From Solea solea (taxonomy: Eukaryota; Chordata; Actinopteri; Pleuronectiformes; Soleidae), in assembly GCF_958295425.1 (NCBI RefSeq), contig NC_081146.1, positions 248,001 to 312,000 on the forward strand: 64,000 nucleotides of DNA, read 5' to 3'. This document shows positions 28,938 to 45,300 of the stretch, in pieces. The translations under genes and the position numbers were made by a program. The number at the start of each line of letters is the position of its first letter. The stretch's first letter is position 1. The notes beneath the pieces were generated by a model. It was not told the origin of the DNA. It saw only the letters and a list, made by a program, of their open reading frames with translations, and did no database searches.

Positions 28938-29729
28938 TGCGCACACAAACAGAAACCAATAGAAAAACACATCCAAACAGTGAAATCAAAGCAAAATCAA
29001 ACACTGAGGGTACAGAACTAAATATTTTAAGATGTTAACTTCATTTGTGAGGTTTATGTTATGGGACAGCAGAAAAATTAAAAAAATCCTTAAAAAGCCT
29101 TATCTCAGCTGAATGACACACAAACAGATACTTGTAGAAAAACACATCCCAACAGTGAAATCATTGCAAAATTAAACACTGAGGGTAAAGAAGTATATCT
29201 TATAAGATGTTAACTTCATTTGTGAGGTTTATGTTATGGGACAGCAGAAAAATTAAAAAAATCCGGAAACAGCCTTATCTCAGCTGAATGCGAACACAAA
29301 CAGACACCAATAGAAAAACACATCCAAACAGTGAAATCATTGCAAAATCAAACAGTGAGTGTACAGAACTAAATCTTTTAAGATGTTAACTTCATTTGTG
29401 AGGTTTATGTTATGGAACAGCAGAAAAATTAAAAAAATCCGTAAACAGCCTTATCTCAGCTGAATGCGCACACAAACAGACACTTGTAGAAAAACACATC
29501 CCAACAGTGAAATCATTGCAAAATCAAACACTGAGGGTACAGAACTAAATCTTTTAAGATGTTAACTTCATTTGTGATGTTTATGTTATGGGACAGCAGA
29601 AAAATTAAAAAAATCCTTAAACAGCCTTATCTCAGCTGAATGCGCAGACAAACAGATACTTGTAGAAAAACACATCCCAACAGTGAAATCATTGCAAAAT
29701 TAAACACTGAGGGTAAAGAAGTATATCTT

Positions 29730-32700
29730 ATAAGATGTTAAGTTTATTTGTTAGGTTTATATTATGGGAAAGTAGAAAAATGAAAAAAATCCGAAAACAG
29801 CCTTATCTCAGCTCAATGGGGCACAAACAGACACTTGTAGAAAAACACATCCAAACAGTGAAATCATTGCAAAATCAAACAGTGAGGGTACAGAACTAAA
29901 TCTTTTAAGATGTTAACTTCATTTGTGAGGTTTATGTTATGGGACAGTAGAAAATTGAAAAAAATCAGAAAACAGCCATATACTTGCTGAATGTGCACAA
30001 AAACAGACACAAATAGAAGAACACATCCAAACAGTGAAATCATTGCAAAATCAAACACTGAGGTTACAGAAGTATATCTTATAAGATGTTAACTTTATTT
30101 GTGAGGTTTATATTATGGGACAGTAGAAAATTGAAAAAAATCAGAAAACAGCTGTATACTTGCTGAACGTGCACAAAGACAGACACAAATAGAAAAACAC
30201 ATCCAAACAGTGAAATCATTGCAAAATCAAACACTGAAGGCATATAACTATATCTTATAAGATGTTAACTTTATTTATGAGGTTAATGTTACGGGACAAT
30301 AGAAAATTGAAAAAAATCAGAAAACAGCCGTATACTTGCTGAATGTGCACAACAAAAGACACAAATAGAAAAACACATCCAAACAGTGAAATCATTGCAA
30401 AATCAAACACTGAGGTTACAGAAGTATATCTTATAAGATGTTAACTTTATTTGTGAGGTTTATATTATGGAACAGTAGAAAATTGAAAAAAATCAGAAAA
30501 CAGCCGTATACTTGCTGAATGTGCACAAACACAGACACACATAGAAAAACACATCCAAACAGTGAAATCATTGCAAAATCAAACACTGAGGTTACAGAAG
30601 TATATCTTATGAGATGTTAACTTTATTTGTGAGGTTTATGTTATGGAACAGTAGAAAATTGAAAAAAATCAGAAAACAGCCGTATACTTGCTGAATGTGC
30701 ACAAAAACAGACACTTGTAGAAAAACACATCCAAACTGTGAAATCATTGCAAAATCAAACAGTGAGGGTAAAGAAGTATATCTTATAAGATGTTAAGTTC
30801 ATTTGTTAGGTTTATATTATGGGAAAGTAGAAAAATGAAAGAAATCCGAAAACAGCCTTATCTCAGCTCAATGGGGCACAAACAGACACTTGTAGAAAAA
30901 CACATCCAAACAGTGAAATCATTGCAAAATCAAACACTGAAGGCATATAACTATATCTTATAAGATTTTAACTTTATTTGTGAGGTTTATGTTATAGGAC
31001 AATAGAAAATTGAAAAAAATCAGAAAACAGCCGTATACTTGCTGAATGTGCACAAAAACAGACACAAATAGAAAAACACATCCAAACAGTGAAATCATTG
31101 CAAAATCAAACACTGAAGGCATATAACTATAACTTCTAAGATTTTAACTTTATTTGTGAGGTTTATGTTATGGGACAGCAGAAAAATGAAAAAAATCCGG
31201 AAACAGCCTTATCTCAGCTGAATGCGCACACAAACAGACACAAATAGAAAAACACATCCAAACAGTGAAATCATTGCAAAATCAAACACTGAGGGTACAG
31301 AACTAAATCTTTTAAGATGTTAACTTCATTTGTGAGGTTTATGTTATGGGACAGTAGAAAATTGAAAAAAATCAGAAAACAGCCGTATACTTGCTGAATG
31401 TGCACAAAAACAGACACAAATAGAAAAACACATCCAAGCAGTGAAATCATTGCAAAATCAAACACTGAGGTTACAGAAGTATATCTTATAAGATGTTTAC
31501 TTTATTTGTGAGGTTTATGTTATGGGACAGTAGAAAATTGAAAAGAATCAGAAAACAGCCGTATACTTGCTGAATGTGCACAACAAAAGACACAAATAGA
31601 AAAACACATCCAAACAGTGAAATCATTGCAAAATCAAACACTGAAGGCATATAACTATATCTTATAAGATTTTAACTTTATTTGTGAGGTTATGTTATGG
31701 GACAGCAGAAAAATTAAAAAAAAATCCGGAAACAGCTGAATGCGCACACAAACAGACACCAATAGAAAAACACATCCAAACAGTGAAATCGAAGCAAAAT
31801 CAAACACTGAGGGTACAGAACTAAATATTTTAAGATGTTAACTTCATTTGTGAGGTTTATGTTATGGGACAGCAGAAAAATTAAAAAAATCCTTAAAAAG
31901 CCTTATCTCAGCTGAATGACACACAAACAGATACTTGTAGAAAAACACATCCCAACAGTGAAATCATTGCAAAATTAAACACTGAGGGTAAAGAAGTATA
32001 TCTTATAAGATGTTAACTTCATTTGTGAGGTTTATGTTATGGGACAGCAGAAAAATTAAAAAAATCCGGAAACAGCCTTATCTCAGCTGAATGCGAACAC
32101 AGACAGACACCAATAGAAAAACACATCCAAACAGTGAAATCATTGCAAAATCAAACAGTGAGTGTACAGAACTAAATCTTTTAAGATGTTAAATTCATTT
32201 GTGAGGTTTATGTTATGGAACAGCAGAAAAATTAAAAAAATCCGTAAACAGCCTTATCTCAGCTGAATGCGCACACAAACAGACACTTGTAGAAAAACAC
32301 ATCCCAACAGTGAAATCATTGCAAAATCAAACACTGAGGGTACAGAACTAAATCTTTTAAGATGTTAACTTCATTTGTGATGTTTATGTTATGGGACAGC
32401 AGAAAAATTAAAAAAATCCTTAAACAGCCTTATCTCAGCTGAATGCGCAGACAAACAGATACTTGTAGAAAAACACATCCCAACAGTGAAATCATTGCAA
32501 AATTAAACACTGAGGGTAAAGAAGTATATCTTATAAGATGTTAAGTTCATTTGTTAGGTTTATATTATGGGAAAGTAGAAAAATGAAAAAAATCCGAAAA
32601 CAGCCTTATCTCAGCTCAATGGGGCACAAACAGACACTTGTAGAAAAACACATCCAAACAGTGAAATCATTGCAAAATCAAACAGTGAGGGTACAGAACT

Positions 32701-35100
32701 AAATCTTTTAAGATGTTAACTTCATTTGTGAGGTTTATGTTATGGGACAGTAGAAAATTGAAAAAAATCAGAAAACAGCCATATACTTGCTGAATGTGCA
32801 CAAAAACAGACACAAATAGAAGAACACATCCAAACAGTGAAATCATTGCAAAATCAAACACTGAGGTTACAGAAGTATATCTTATAAGATGTTAACTTTA
32901 TTTGTGAGGTTTATATTATGGGACAGTAGAAAATTGAAAAAAATCAGAAAACAGCTGTATACTTGCTGAACGTGCACAAAGACAGACACAAATAGAAAAA
33001 CACATCCAAACAGTGAAATCATTGCAAAATCAAACACTGAAGGCATATAACTATATCTTATAAGATGTTAACTTTATTTATGAGGTTAATGTTACGGGAC
33101 AATAGAAAATTGAAAAAAATCAGAAAACAGCCGTATACTTGCTGAATGTGCACAACAAAAGACACAAATAGAAAAACACATCCAAACAGTGAAATCATTG
33201 CAAAATCAAACACTGAGGTTACAGAAGTATATCTTATAAGATGTTAACTTTATTTGTGAGGTTTATATTATGGAACAGTAGAAAATTGAAAAAAATCAGA
33301 AAACAGCCGTATACTTGCTGAATGTGCACAAACACAGACACACATAGAAAAACACATCCAAACAGTGAAATCATTGCAAAATCAAACAGTGAGGGTAAAG
33401 AAGTATATCTTATAAGATGTTAAGTTCATTTGTTAGGTTTATATTATGGGAAAGTAGAAAAATGAAAGAAATCCGAAAACAGCCTTATCTCAGCTCAATG
33501 GGGCACAAACAGACACTTGTAGAAAAACACATCCAAACAGTGAAATCATTGCAAAATCAAACACTGAAGGCATATAACTATATCTTATAAGATTTTAACT
33601 TTATTTGTGAGGTTTATGTTATAGGACAATAGAAAATTGAAAAAAATCAGAAAACAGCCGTATACTTGCTGAATGTGCACAAAAACAGACACAAATAGAA
33701 AAACACATCCAAACAGTGAAATCATTGCAAAATCAAACACTGAAGGCATATAACTATAACTTCTAAGATTTTAACTTTATTTGTGAGGTTTATGTTATGG
33801 GACAGCAGAAAAATGAAAAAAATCCGGAAACAGCCTTATCTCAGCTGAATGCGCACACAAACAGACACAAATAGAAAAACACATCCAAACAGTGAAATCA
33901 TTGCAAAATCAAACACTGAGGGTACAGAACTAAATCTTTTAAGATGTTAACTTCATTTGTGAGGTTTATGTTATGGGACAGTAGAAAATTGAAAAAAATC
34001 AGAAAACAGCCGTATACTTGCTGAATGTGCACAAAAACAGACACAAATAGAAAAACACATCCAAGCAGTGAAATCATTGCAAAATCAAACACTGAGGTTA
34101 CAGAAGTATATCTTATAAGATGTTTACTTTATTTGTGAGGTTTATGTTATGGGACAGTAGAAAATTGAAAAAAATCAGAAAACAGCCGTATACTTGCTGA
34201 ATGTGCACAACAAAAGACACAAATAGAAAAACACATCCAAACAGTGAAATCATTGCAAAATCAAACACTGAAGGCATATAACTATATCTTATAAGATTTT
34301 AACTTTATTTGTGAGGTTATGTTATGGGACAGCAGAAAAATTAAAAAAAAATCCGGAAACAGCTGAATGCGCACACAAACAGACACCAATAGAAAAACAC
34401 ATCCAAACAGTGAAATCGAAGCAAAATCAAACACTGAGGGTACAGAACTAAATATTTTAAGATGTTAACTTCATTTGTGAGGTTTATGTTATGGGACAGC
34501 AGAAAAATTAAAAAAATCCTTAAAAAGCCTTATCTCAGCTGAATGACACACAAACAGATACTTGTAGAAAAACACATCCCAACAGTGAAATCATTGCAAA
34601 ATTAAACACTGAGGGTAAAGAAGTATATCTTATAAGATGTTAACTTCATTTGTGAGGTTTATGTTATGGGACAGCAGAAAAATTAAAAAAATCCGGAAAC
34701 AGCCTTATCTCAGCTGAATGCGAACACAGACAGACACCAATAGAAAAACACATCCAAACAGTGAAATCATTGCAAAATCAAACAGTGAGTGTACAGAACT
34801 AAATCTTTTAAGATGTTAAATTCATTTGTGAGGTTTATGTTATGGAACAGCAGAAAAATTTAAAAAATCCGTAAACAGCCTTATCTCAGCTGAATGCGCA
34901 CACAAACAGACACTTGTAGAAAAACACATCCCAACAGTGAAATCATTGCAAAATCAAACACTGAGGGTACAGAACTAAATCTTTTAAGATGTTAACTTCA
35001 TTTGTGATGTTTATGTTATGGGACAGCAGAAAAATTAAAAAAATCCTTAAACAGCCTTATCTCAGCTGAATGCGCAGACAAACAGATACTTGTAGAAAAA
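29730..35100. repeat. About 2.8-kb higher-order repeat, two copies, second short of one unit
   Basis: The block holding a class C unit followed by class A units carrying AATAGAAGAACAC and GCTGAACGTGCACAAAGAC occurs at about 29760 and 32560 (offset 2803). Downstream markers, such as CATCCAAGCAGTG at about 31433 and 34060, have an offset of 2627. The difference of 176 is one unit. The lost unit lies near 30640-30770 of the first copy, which also contains the single variant CCAAACTGTG. Confidence 0.8.
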
Positions 35101-38100
35101 CACATCCAAACAGTGAAATCATTGCAAAATCAAACAGTGAGGGTACAGAACTAAATCTTTTAAGATGTTAACTTCATTTGTGAGGTTTATGTTATGGGAC
35201 AGTAGAAAATTGAAAAAAATCAGAAAACAGCCGTATACTTGCTGAATGCGCACAAAAACAGACACAAATAGAAAAACACATCCAAACAGTGAAATCATTG
35301 CAAAATCAAACACTGAGGATAAATAACTATATCTTATAAGATTTAAACTTTATTTGTGAGGTTTATGTTATGGGACAGTAGAAAATTGAAAAAAATCAGA
35401 AAACAGCCGTATACTTGCTGAATGTGCACAAAAACAGACACAAATAGAAAAACACATCCAAACAGTGAAATCATTGCAAAATCAAACACTGAGGTTACAG
35501 AAGTATATCTTATAAGATGTTAACTTTATTTGTGAGGTTTATGTTATGGGACAGTAGAAAATTGAAAAAACCAGAAAACAGCCGTATACTTGCTGAATGC
35601 GCACAAAAACAGACACAAATAGAAAAACACATCCAAACAGTGAAATCATTGCAAAATCAAACACTGAGGTTACAGAAGTATATCTTATAAGATGTTAACT
35701 TTATTTGTGAGGTTTATGTTATGGGACAGTAGAAAATTTAAAAAAATCAGAAAACAGCCGTATACTTGCTGAATGTGCACAAAAACAGACACAAATAGAA
35801 AAACACATCCAAACAGTGAAATCATTGCAAAATCAAACACTGAAGGCATATAACTATATCTTATAAGATTTTAACTTTATTTGTGAGGTTTATGTTACGG
35901 GACAGTAGAAAATTGAAAAAAATCAGAAAACAGCCGTATACTTGCTGAATGCGCACAAAAACAGACACAAATAGAAAAACACATCCAAACAGTGAAATCA
36001 TTGCAAAATCAAACACTGAGGTTACAGAAGTATATCTTATAAGATGTTTACCTTTTTTGTGAGGTTAATGTTATGGGACAGTAGAAAATTGAAAAAAATC
36101 AGAAAACAGCCGTATACTTGCTGAATGCGCACAAAAACAGACACAAATAGAAAAACACATCCAAACAGTGAAATCATTGCAAAATCAAACACTGAGGATA
36201 AATAACTATATCTTATAAGATGTTAACTTTATTTGTGAGGTTTATGTTATGGGACAATAGAAAATTGAAAAAAATCAGAAAACAGCCGTATACTTGCTGA
36301 ATGTGCACAACAAAAGACACAAATAGAAAAACACATCCAAACAGTGAAATCATTGCAAAATCAAACACTGAAGGCATATAACTATATCTTATAAGATTTT
36401 AACTTTATTTGTGAGGTTTATGTTATAGGACAATAGAAAATTGAAAAAAATCAGAAAACAGCCGTATACTTGCTGAATGTGCACAAAAACAGACACAAAT
36501 AGAAAAACACATCCAAACAGTGAAATCATTGCAAAATCAAACACTGAAGACATATAACTATAACTTCTAAGATTTTAACTTTATTTGTGAGGTTTATGTT
36601 ATGGGACAGCAGAAAAATGAAAAAAATCCGGAAACAGCCTTATCTCAGCTGAATGCGCACACAAACAGATACTTGTAGAAAAACACATCCCAACAGTGAA
36701 ATCATTGCAAAATTAAACACTGAGGGTAAAGAAGTATATCTTATAAGATGTTAACTTCATTTGTGAGGTTTATGTTATGGGACAGCAGAAAAATTTAAAA
36801 AATCCGTAAACAGCCTTATCTCAGCTGAATGCGCACACAAACAGACACTTGTAGAAAAACACATCCCAACAGTGAAATCATTGCAAAATCAAACACTGAG
36901 GGTACAGAACTAAATCTTTTAAGATGTTAACTTCATTTGTGAGATTTATGTTATGGGACAGCAGAAAAATTAAAAAAATCCTTAAACAGCCTTATCTCAG
37001 CTGAATGCGCACACAAACAGATACTTGTAGAAAAACACATCCCAACAGTGAAATCATTGCAAAATTAAACACTGAGGGTAAAGAAGTATATCTTATAAGA
37101 TGTTAAGTTCATTTGTTAGGTTTATATTATGGGAAAGTAGAAAAATGAAAGAAATCCGAAAACAGCCTTATCTCAGCTCAATGGGGCACAAACAGACACT
37201 TGTAGAAAAACACATCCAAACAGTGAAATCATTGCAAAATCAAACAGTGAAGGCATATAACTATATCTTATAAGATTTTAACTTTATTTGTGAGGTTTAT
37301 GTTATAGGACAATAGAAAATTGAAAAAAATCAGAAAACAGCCGTATACTTGCTGAATGTGCACAAAAACAGACACAAATAGAAAAACACATCCAAACAGT
37401 GAAATCATTGCAAAATCAAACACTGAAGGCATATAACTATAACTTCTAAGATTTTAACTTTATTTGTGAGGTTTATGTTATGGGACAGCAGAAAAATGAA
37501 AAAAATCCGGAAACAGCCTTATCTCAGCTGAATGCGCACACAAACAGACACCAATAGAAAAACACATCCAAACAGTGAAATCATTGCAAAATCAAACACT
37601 GAGGGTACAGAACTAAATCTTTTAAGATGTTAACTTCATTTGTGAGGTTTATGTTATGGGACAGTAGAAAATTGAAAAAAATCAGAAAACAGCCGTATAC
37701 TTGCTGAATGTGCACAAAAACAGACACAAATAGAAAAACACATCCAAACAGTGAAATCATTGCAAAATCAAACACTGAGGTTACAGAAGTATATCTTATA
37801 AGATGTTTACTTTATTTGTGAGGTTTATGTTATGGGACAGTAGAAAATTGAAAAAAATCAGAAAACAGCCGTATACTTGCTGAATGTGCACAACAAAAGA
37901 CACAAATAGAAAAACACATCCAAACAGTGAAATCATTGCAAAATCAAACACTGAAGGCATATAACTATAACTTCTAAGATTTTAACTTCATTTGTGAGGT
38001 TTATGTTATGGGACCGCAGAAAAATTAAAAAAATCCTTAAAAAGCCTTATCTCAGCTGAATGACACACTAACAGATACTTGTAGAAAAACACATCCCAAC

Positions 38101-39369
38101 AGTGAAATCATTGCAAAATTAAACACTGAGGGTAAAGAAGTATATCTTATAAGATGTTAACTTCATTTGTGAGGTTTATGTTAAAGGACAGCAGAAAAAT
38201 TAAAAAAATCCGGAAACAGCCTTATCTCAGCTGAATGCGAACACAAACAGACACCAATAGAAAAACACATCCAAACAGTGAAATCATTGCCAAATCAAAC
38301 AGTGAGTGTACAGAACTAAATCTTTTAAGATGTTAACTTAATTTGTGAGGTTTATGTTATGGAACAGCAGAAAAATTTAAAAAATCCGTAAACAGCCTTA
38401 TCTCAGCTGAATGCGCACACAAACAGACACTTGTAGAAAAACACATCCCAACAGTGAAATCATTGCAAAATTAAACACTGAGGGTAAAGAAGTATATCTT
38501 ATAAGATGTTAAGTTCATTTGTTAGGTTTATATTATGGGAAAGTAGAAAAATGAAAAAAATCCGAAAACAGCCTTATCTCAGCTCAATGGGGCACAAACA
38601 GACACTTGTAGAAAAACACATCCAAACAGTGAAATCATTGCAAAATCAAACAGTGAGGGTACAGAACTAAATCTTTTAAGATGTTAACTTCATTTGTGAG
38701 GTTTATGTTATGGGACAGTAGAAAATTGAAAAAAATCAGAAAACAGCCGTATACTTGCTGAATGTGCACAAAAACAGACACAAATAGAAGAACACATCCA
38801 AACAGTGAAATCATTGCAAAATCAAACACTGAGGTTACAGAAGTATATCTTATAAGATGTTTACTTTATTTGTGAGGTTTATGTTATGGGACAGTAGAAA
38901 ATTGAAAAAAATCAGAAAACAGCTGTATACTTGCTGAACGTGCACAAAGACAGACACAAATAGAAAAACACATCCAAACAGTGAAATCATTGCAAAATCA
39001 AACACTGAAGGCATATAACTATATCTTATAAGATGTTAACTTTATTTATGAGGTTAATGTTACGGGACAATAGAAAATTGAAAAAAATCAGAAAACAGCC
39101 GTATACTTGCTGAATGTGCACAACAAAAGACACAAATAGAAAAACACATCCAAACAGTGAAATCATTGCAAAATCAAACACTGAGGTTACAGAAGTATAT
39201 CTTATAAGATGTTAACTTTATTTGTGAGGTTTATATTATGGAACAGTAGAAAATTGAAAAAAATCAGAAAACAGCCGTATACTTGCTGAATGTGCACAAA
39301 CACAGACACAAATAGAAAAACACATCCAAACAGTGAAATCATTGCAAAATCAAACACTGAAGGCATATA

Positions 39370-42300
39370 ACTATATCTTATAAGATTTTAACTTTATTTG
39401 TGAGGTTTATGTTACGGGACAGTAGAAAATTGAAAAAAATCAGAAAACAGCAGTATACTTGCTGAATGCGCACAAAAACAGACACAAATAGAAAAACACA
39501 TCCAAACAGTGAAATCATTGCAAAATCAAACACTGAAGGCATATAACTATATCTTATAAGATGTTAACTTTATTTATGAGGTTAATGTTACGGGACAATA
39601 GAAAATAGAAAAAAATCAGAAAACAGCCGTATACTTGCTGAATGTGCACAACAAAAGACACAAATAGAAAAACACATCCAAACAGTGAAATCATTGCAAA
39701 ATCAAACTCTGACGTTACAGAAGTATATCTTATAAGATGTTAACTTTATTTGTGAGGTTTATGTTATGGAACAGTAGAAAATTGAAAAAAATCAGAAAAC
39801 AGCCGTATACTTGCTGAATTTGCACAAACACAGACACACATAGAAAAACACATCCAAACAGTGAAATCATTGCAAAATCAAACACTGAAGTTACAGAAGT
39901 ATATCTTATAAGATGTTAACTTTATTTGTGAGGTTTATGTTATGGGACAGTAGAAAATTGAAAAAAATCAGAAAACAGCCGTATACTTGCTGAATGCGCA
40001 CAAAAACAGACACAAATAGAAAAACACATCCAAACAGTGAAATCATTGCAAAATCAAACACTGAAGTTACAGAAGTATATCTTATAAGATGTTAACTTTA
40101 TTTATGAGGTTTATGTTATGGGACAGTAGAAAATTGAAAAAACCAGAAAACAGCCGTATACTTGCTGAATGCGCACAAAAACAGACACAAATAGAAAAAC
40201 ACATCCAAACAGTGAAATCATTGCAAAATCAAACACTGAGGTTACAGAAGTATATCTTATAAGATGTTAACTTTATTTGTGAGGTTTATGTTATGGGACA
40301 GTAGAAAATTGAAAAAAAATCAGAAAACAGCCGTATACTTGCTGAATGTGCACAAAAACAGACACAAATAGAAAAACACATCCAAACAGTGAAATCATTG
40401 CAAAATCAAACACTGAAGGCATATAACTATATCTTATAAGATTTTAACTTTATTTGTGAGGTTTATGTTATGGGACAGTAGAAAATTTAAAAAAATCAGA
40501 AAACAGCCATATACTTGCTGAATGTGCACAAAAACAGACACAAATAGAAAAACACATCCAAACAGTGAAATCATTGCAAAATCAAACACTGAAGGCATAT
40601 AACTATATCTTATAAGATTTTAACTTTATTTGTGAGGTTTATGTTACGGGACAGTAGAAAATTGAAAAAAATCAGAAAACAGCCGTATACTTGCTGAATG
40701 CGCACAAAAACAGACACAAATAGAAAAACACATCCAAACAGTGAAATCATTGCAAAATCAAACACTGAGGTTACAGAAGTATATCTTATAAGATGTTTAC
40801 TTTATTTGTGAGGTTTATGTTATGGGACAGTAGAAAATTGAAAAAAATCAGAAAACAGCCGTATACTTGCTGAATGCGCACAAAAACAGACACAAATAGA
40901 AAAACACATCCAAACAGTGAAATCATTGCAAAATCAAACAATGAGGATAAATAACTATATCTTATGAGATGTTAACTTTATTTGTGAGGTTTATGTTATG
41001 GGACAATAGAAAATTGAAAAAAATCAGAAAACAGCCGTATACTTGCTGAATGTGCACAACAAAAGACACAAATAGAAAAACACATCCAAACAGTGAAATC
41101 ATTGCAAAATCAAACACTGAAGACATATAACTATAACTTCTAAGATTTTAACTTTATTTGTGAGGTTTATGTTATGGGACAGCAGAAAAATGAAAAAAAT
41201 CCGGAAACAGCCTTATCTCAGCTGAATGCGCACACAAACAGATACTTGTAGAAAAACACATCCCAACAGTGAAATCATTGCAAAATTAAACACTGAGGGT
41301 AAAGAAGTATATCTTATAAGATGTTAACTTCATTTGTGAGGTTTATGTTATGGGACAGCAGAAAAATTAAAAAAATCCGTAAACAGCCTTATCTCAGCTG
41401 AATGCGCACACAAACAGACACTTGTAGAAAAACACATCCCAACAGTGAAATCATTGCAAAATCAAACACTGAGGGTACAGAACTAAATCTTTTAAGATGT
41501 TAACTTCATTTGTGAGATTTATGTTATGGGACAGCAGAAAAATTAAAAAAATCCTTAAACAGCCTTATCTCAGCTGAATGCGCACACAAACAGACACTTG
41601 TAGCAAAACACATCCAAACAGTGAAATCATTGCAAAATCAAAAAGTGAGGGTAAAGAAGTATATCTTATAAGATGTTAGGTTCATTTGTTAGGTTTATAT
41701 TATGGGAAAGTAGAAAAATGAAAGAAATCCGAAAACAGCCTTATCTCAGCTGAATGGGGCACAAACAGACACTTGTAGAAAAACACATCCAAACAGTGAA
41801 ATCATTGCAAAATCAAACACTGAAGGCATATAACTATATCTTATAAGATTTTAACTTTATTTGTGAGGTTTATGTTACGGGACAGTAGAAAATTGAAAAA
41901 AATCAGAAAACAGCAGTATACTTGCTGAATGCGCACAAAAACAGACACAAATAGAAAAACACATCCAAACAGTGAAATCATTGCAAAATCAAACACTGAA
42001 GGCATATAACTATATCTTATAAGATGTTAACTTTATTTATGAGGTTAATGTTACCGGGACAATAGAAAATTGAAAAAAATCAGAAAACAGCCGTATACTT
42101 GCTGAATGTGCACAACAAAAGACACAAATAGAAAAACACATCCAAACAGTGAAATCATTGCAAAATCAAACTCTGACGTTACAGAAGTATATCTTATAAG
42201 ATGTTAACTTTATTTGTGAGGTTTATGTTATGGAACAGTAGAAAATTGAAAAAAATCAGAAAACAGCCGTATACTTGCTGAATGTGCACAAACACAGACA

Positions 42301-45300
42301 CACATAGAAAAACACATCCAAACAGTGAAATCATTGCAAAATCAAACACTGAAGTTACAGAAGTATATCTTATAAGATGTTAACTTTATTTGTGAGGTTT
42401 ATGTTATGGGACAGTAGAAAATTGAAAAAAATCAGAAAACAGCAGTATACTTGCTGAATGCGCACAAAATCAGACACAAATAGAAAAACACATCCAAACA
42501 GTGAAATCATTGCAAAATCAAACACTGAAGTTACAGAAGTATATCTTATAAGATGTTAACTTTATTTATGAGGTTTATGTTATGGGACAGTAGAAAATTG
42601 AAAAAACCAGAAAACAGCCGTATACTTGCTGAATGCGCACAAAAACAGACACAAATAGAAAAACACATCCAAACAGTGAAATCATTGCAAAATCAAACAC
42701 TGAGGTTACAGAAGTATATCTTATAAGATGTTAACTTTATTTGTGAGGTTTATGTTATGGGACAGTAGAAAATTGAAAAAAAATCAGAAAACAGCCGTAT
42801 ACTTGCTGAATGTGCACAAAAACAGACACAAATAGAAAAACACATCCAAACAGTGAAATCATTGCAAAATCAAACACTGAAGGCATATAACTATATCTTA
42901 TAAGATTTTAACTTTATTTGTGAGGTTTATGTTATGGGACAGTAGAAAATTTAAAAAAATCAGAAAACAGCCATATACTTGCTGAATGTGCACAAAAACA
43001 GACACAAATAGAAAAACACATCCAAACAGTGAAATCATTGCAAAATCAAACACTGAAGGCATATAACTATATCTTATAAGATTTTAACTTTATTTGTGAG
43101 GTTTATGTTACGGGACAGTAGAAAATTGAAAAAAATCAGAAAACAGCCGTATACTTGCTGAATGCGCACAAAAACAGACACAAATAGAAAAACACATCCA
43201 AACAGTGAAATCATTGCAAAATCAAACACTGAGGTTACAGAAGTATATCTTATAAGATGTTTACTTTATTTGTGAGGTTTATGTTATGGGACAGTAGAAA
43301 ATTGAAAAAAATCAGAAAACAGCCGTATACTTGCTGAATGCGCACAAAAACAGACACAAATAGAAAAACACATCCAAACAGTGAAATCATTGCAAAATCA
43401 AACAATGAGGATAAATAACTATATCTTATGAGATGTTAACTTTATTTGTGAGGTTTATGTTATGGGACAATAGAAAATTGAAAAAAATCAGAAAACAGCC
43501 GTATACTTGCTGAATGTGCACAACAAAAGACACAAATAGAAAAACACATCCAAACAGTGAAATCATTGCAAAATCAAACACTGAAGACATATAACTATAA
43601 CTTCTAAGATTTTAACTTTATTTGTGAGGTTTATGTTATGGGACAGCAGAAAAATGAAAAAAATCCGGAAACAGCCTTATCTCAGCTGAATGCGCACACA
43701 AACAGATACTTGTAGAAAAACACATCCCAACAGTGAAATCATTGCAAAATTAAACACTGAGGGTAAAGAAGTATATCTTATAAGATGTTAACTTCATTTG
43801 TGAGGTTTATGTTATGGGACAGCAGAAAAATTAAAAAAATCCGTAAACAGCCTTATCTCAGCTGAATGCGCACACAAACAGACACTTGTAGAAAAACACA
43901 TCCCAACAGTGAAATCATTGCAAAATCAAACACTGAGGTTACAGAACTAAATCTTTTAAGATGTTAACTTCATTTGTGAGATTTATGTTATGGGACAGCA
44001 GAAAAATTAAAAAAATCCTTAAACAGCCTTATCTCAGCTGAATGCGCACACAAACAGACACTTGTAGAAAAACACATCCAAACAGTGAAATCATTGCAAA
44101 ATCAAAAAGTGAGGGTAAAGAAGTATATCTTATAAGATGTTAGGTTCATTTGTTAGGTTTATATTATGGGAAAGTAGAAAAATGAAAGAAATCCGAAAAC
44201 AGCCTTATCTCAGCTGAATGGGGCACAAACAGACACTTGTAGAAAAACACATCCAAACAGTGAAATCATTGCAAAATCAAACACTGAAGGCATATAACTA
44301 TATCTTATAAGATGTTAACTTTATTTATGAGGTTAATGTTACGGGACAATAGAAAATTTAAAAAAATCAGAAAACAGCCGAATACTTGCTGAATGTGCAC
44401 AACAAAAGACACAAATAGAAAAACACATCCAAACAGTGAAATCATTGCAAAATCAAACACTGAGGTTACAGAAGTATATCTTATAAGATGTTAACTTTAT
44501 TTGTGAGGTTTATGTTATGGAACAGTAGAAAATTGAAAAAAATCAGAAAACAGCCGTGTACTTGCTGAATGTGCACAAACACAGACACAAATAGAAAAAC
44601 ACATCCAAACAGTGAAATCATTGCAAAATCAAACACTGAAGTTACAGAAGTATATCTTATAAGATGTTAACTTTATTTGTGAGGTTTATGTTATGGGACA
44701 GTAGAAAATTGAAAAAAACAGAAAACAGCCGTATACTTGCTGAATGCGCACAAAAACAGACACAAATAGAAAAACACATTCAAACAGTGAAATCATTGCA
44801 AAATCAAACACTGAGGTTACAGAAGTATATCTTATAAGATGTTAACTTTATTTGTGAGGTTTATGTTATGGGACAGTAGAAAATTGAAAAAAAATCAGAA
44901 AACAGCCGTATACTTGCTGAATGTGCACAAAAACAGACACAAATAGAAAAACACATCCAAACAGTGAAATCATTGCAAAATCAAACACTGAAGGCATATA
45001 ACTATATCTTATAAGATTTTAACTTTATTTGTGAGGTTTATGTTATGGGACAGTAGAAAATTTAAAAAAATCAGAAAACAGCCATATACTTGCTGAATGT
45101 GCACAAAAACAGACACAAATAGAAAAACACATCCAAACAGTGAAATCATTGCAAAATCAAACACTGAAGGCATATAACTATATCTTATAAGATTTTAACT
45201 TTATTTGTGAGGTTTATGTTACGGGACAGTAGAAAATTGAAAAAAATCAGAAAACAGCCATATACTTGCTGAATGTGCACAAAAACAGACACAAATAGAA

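Noticed and set aside
1681..38829. Thirteen near-identical minus-strand open frames of 64-67 codons with hydrophobic sequence
   Set aside because: They are the same satellite text read in reverse across two adjacent units. They appear only where a variant tail happens to remove stop codons, and have no conserved start context or coding signature.
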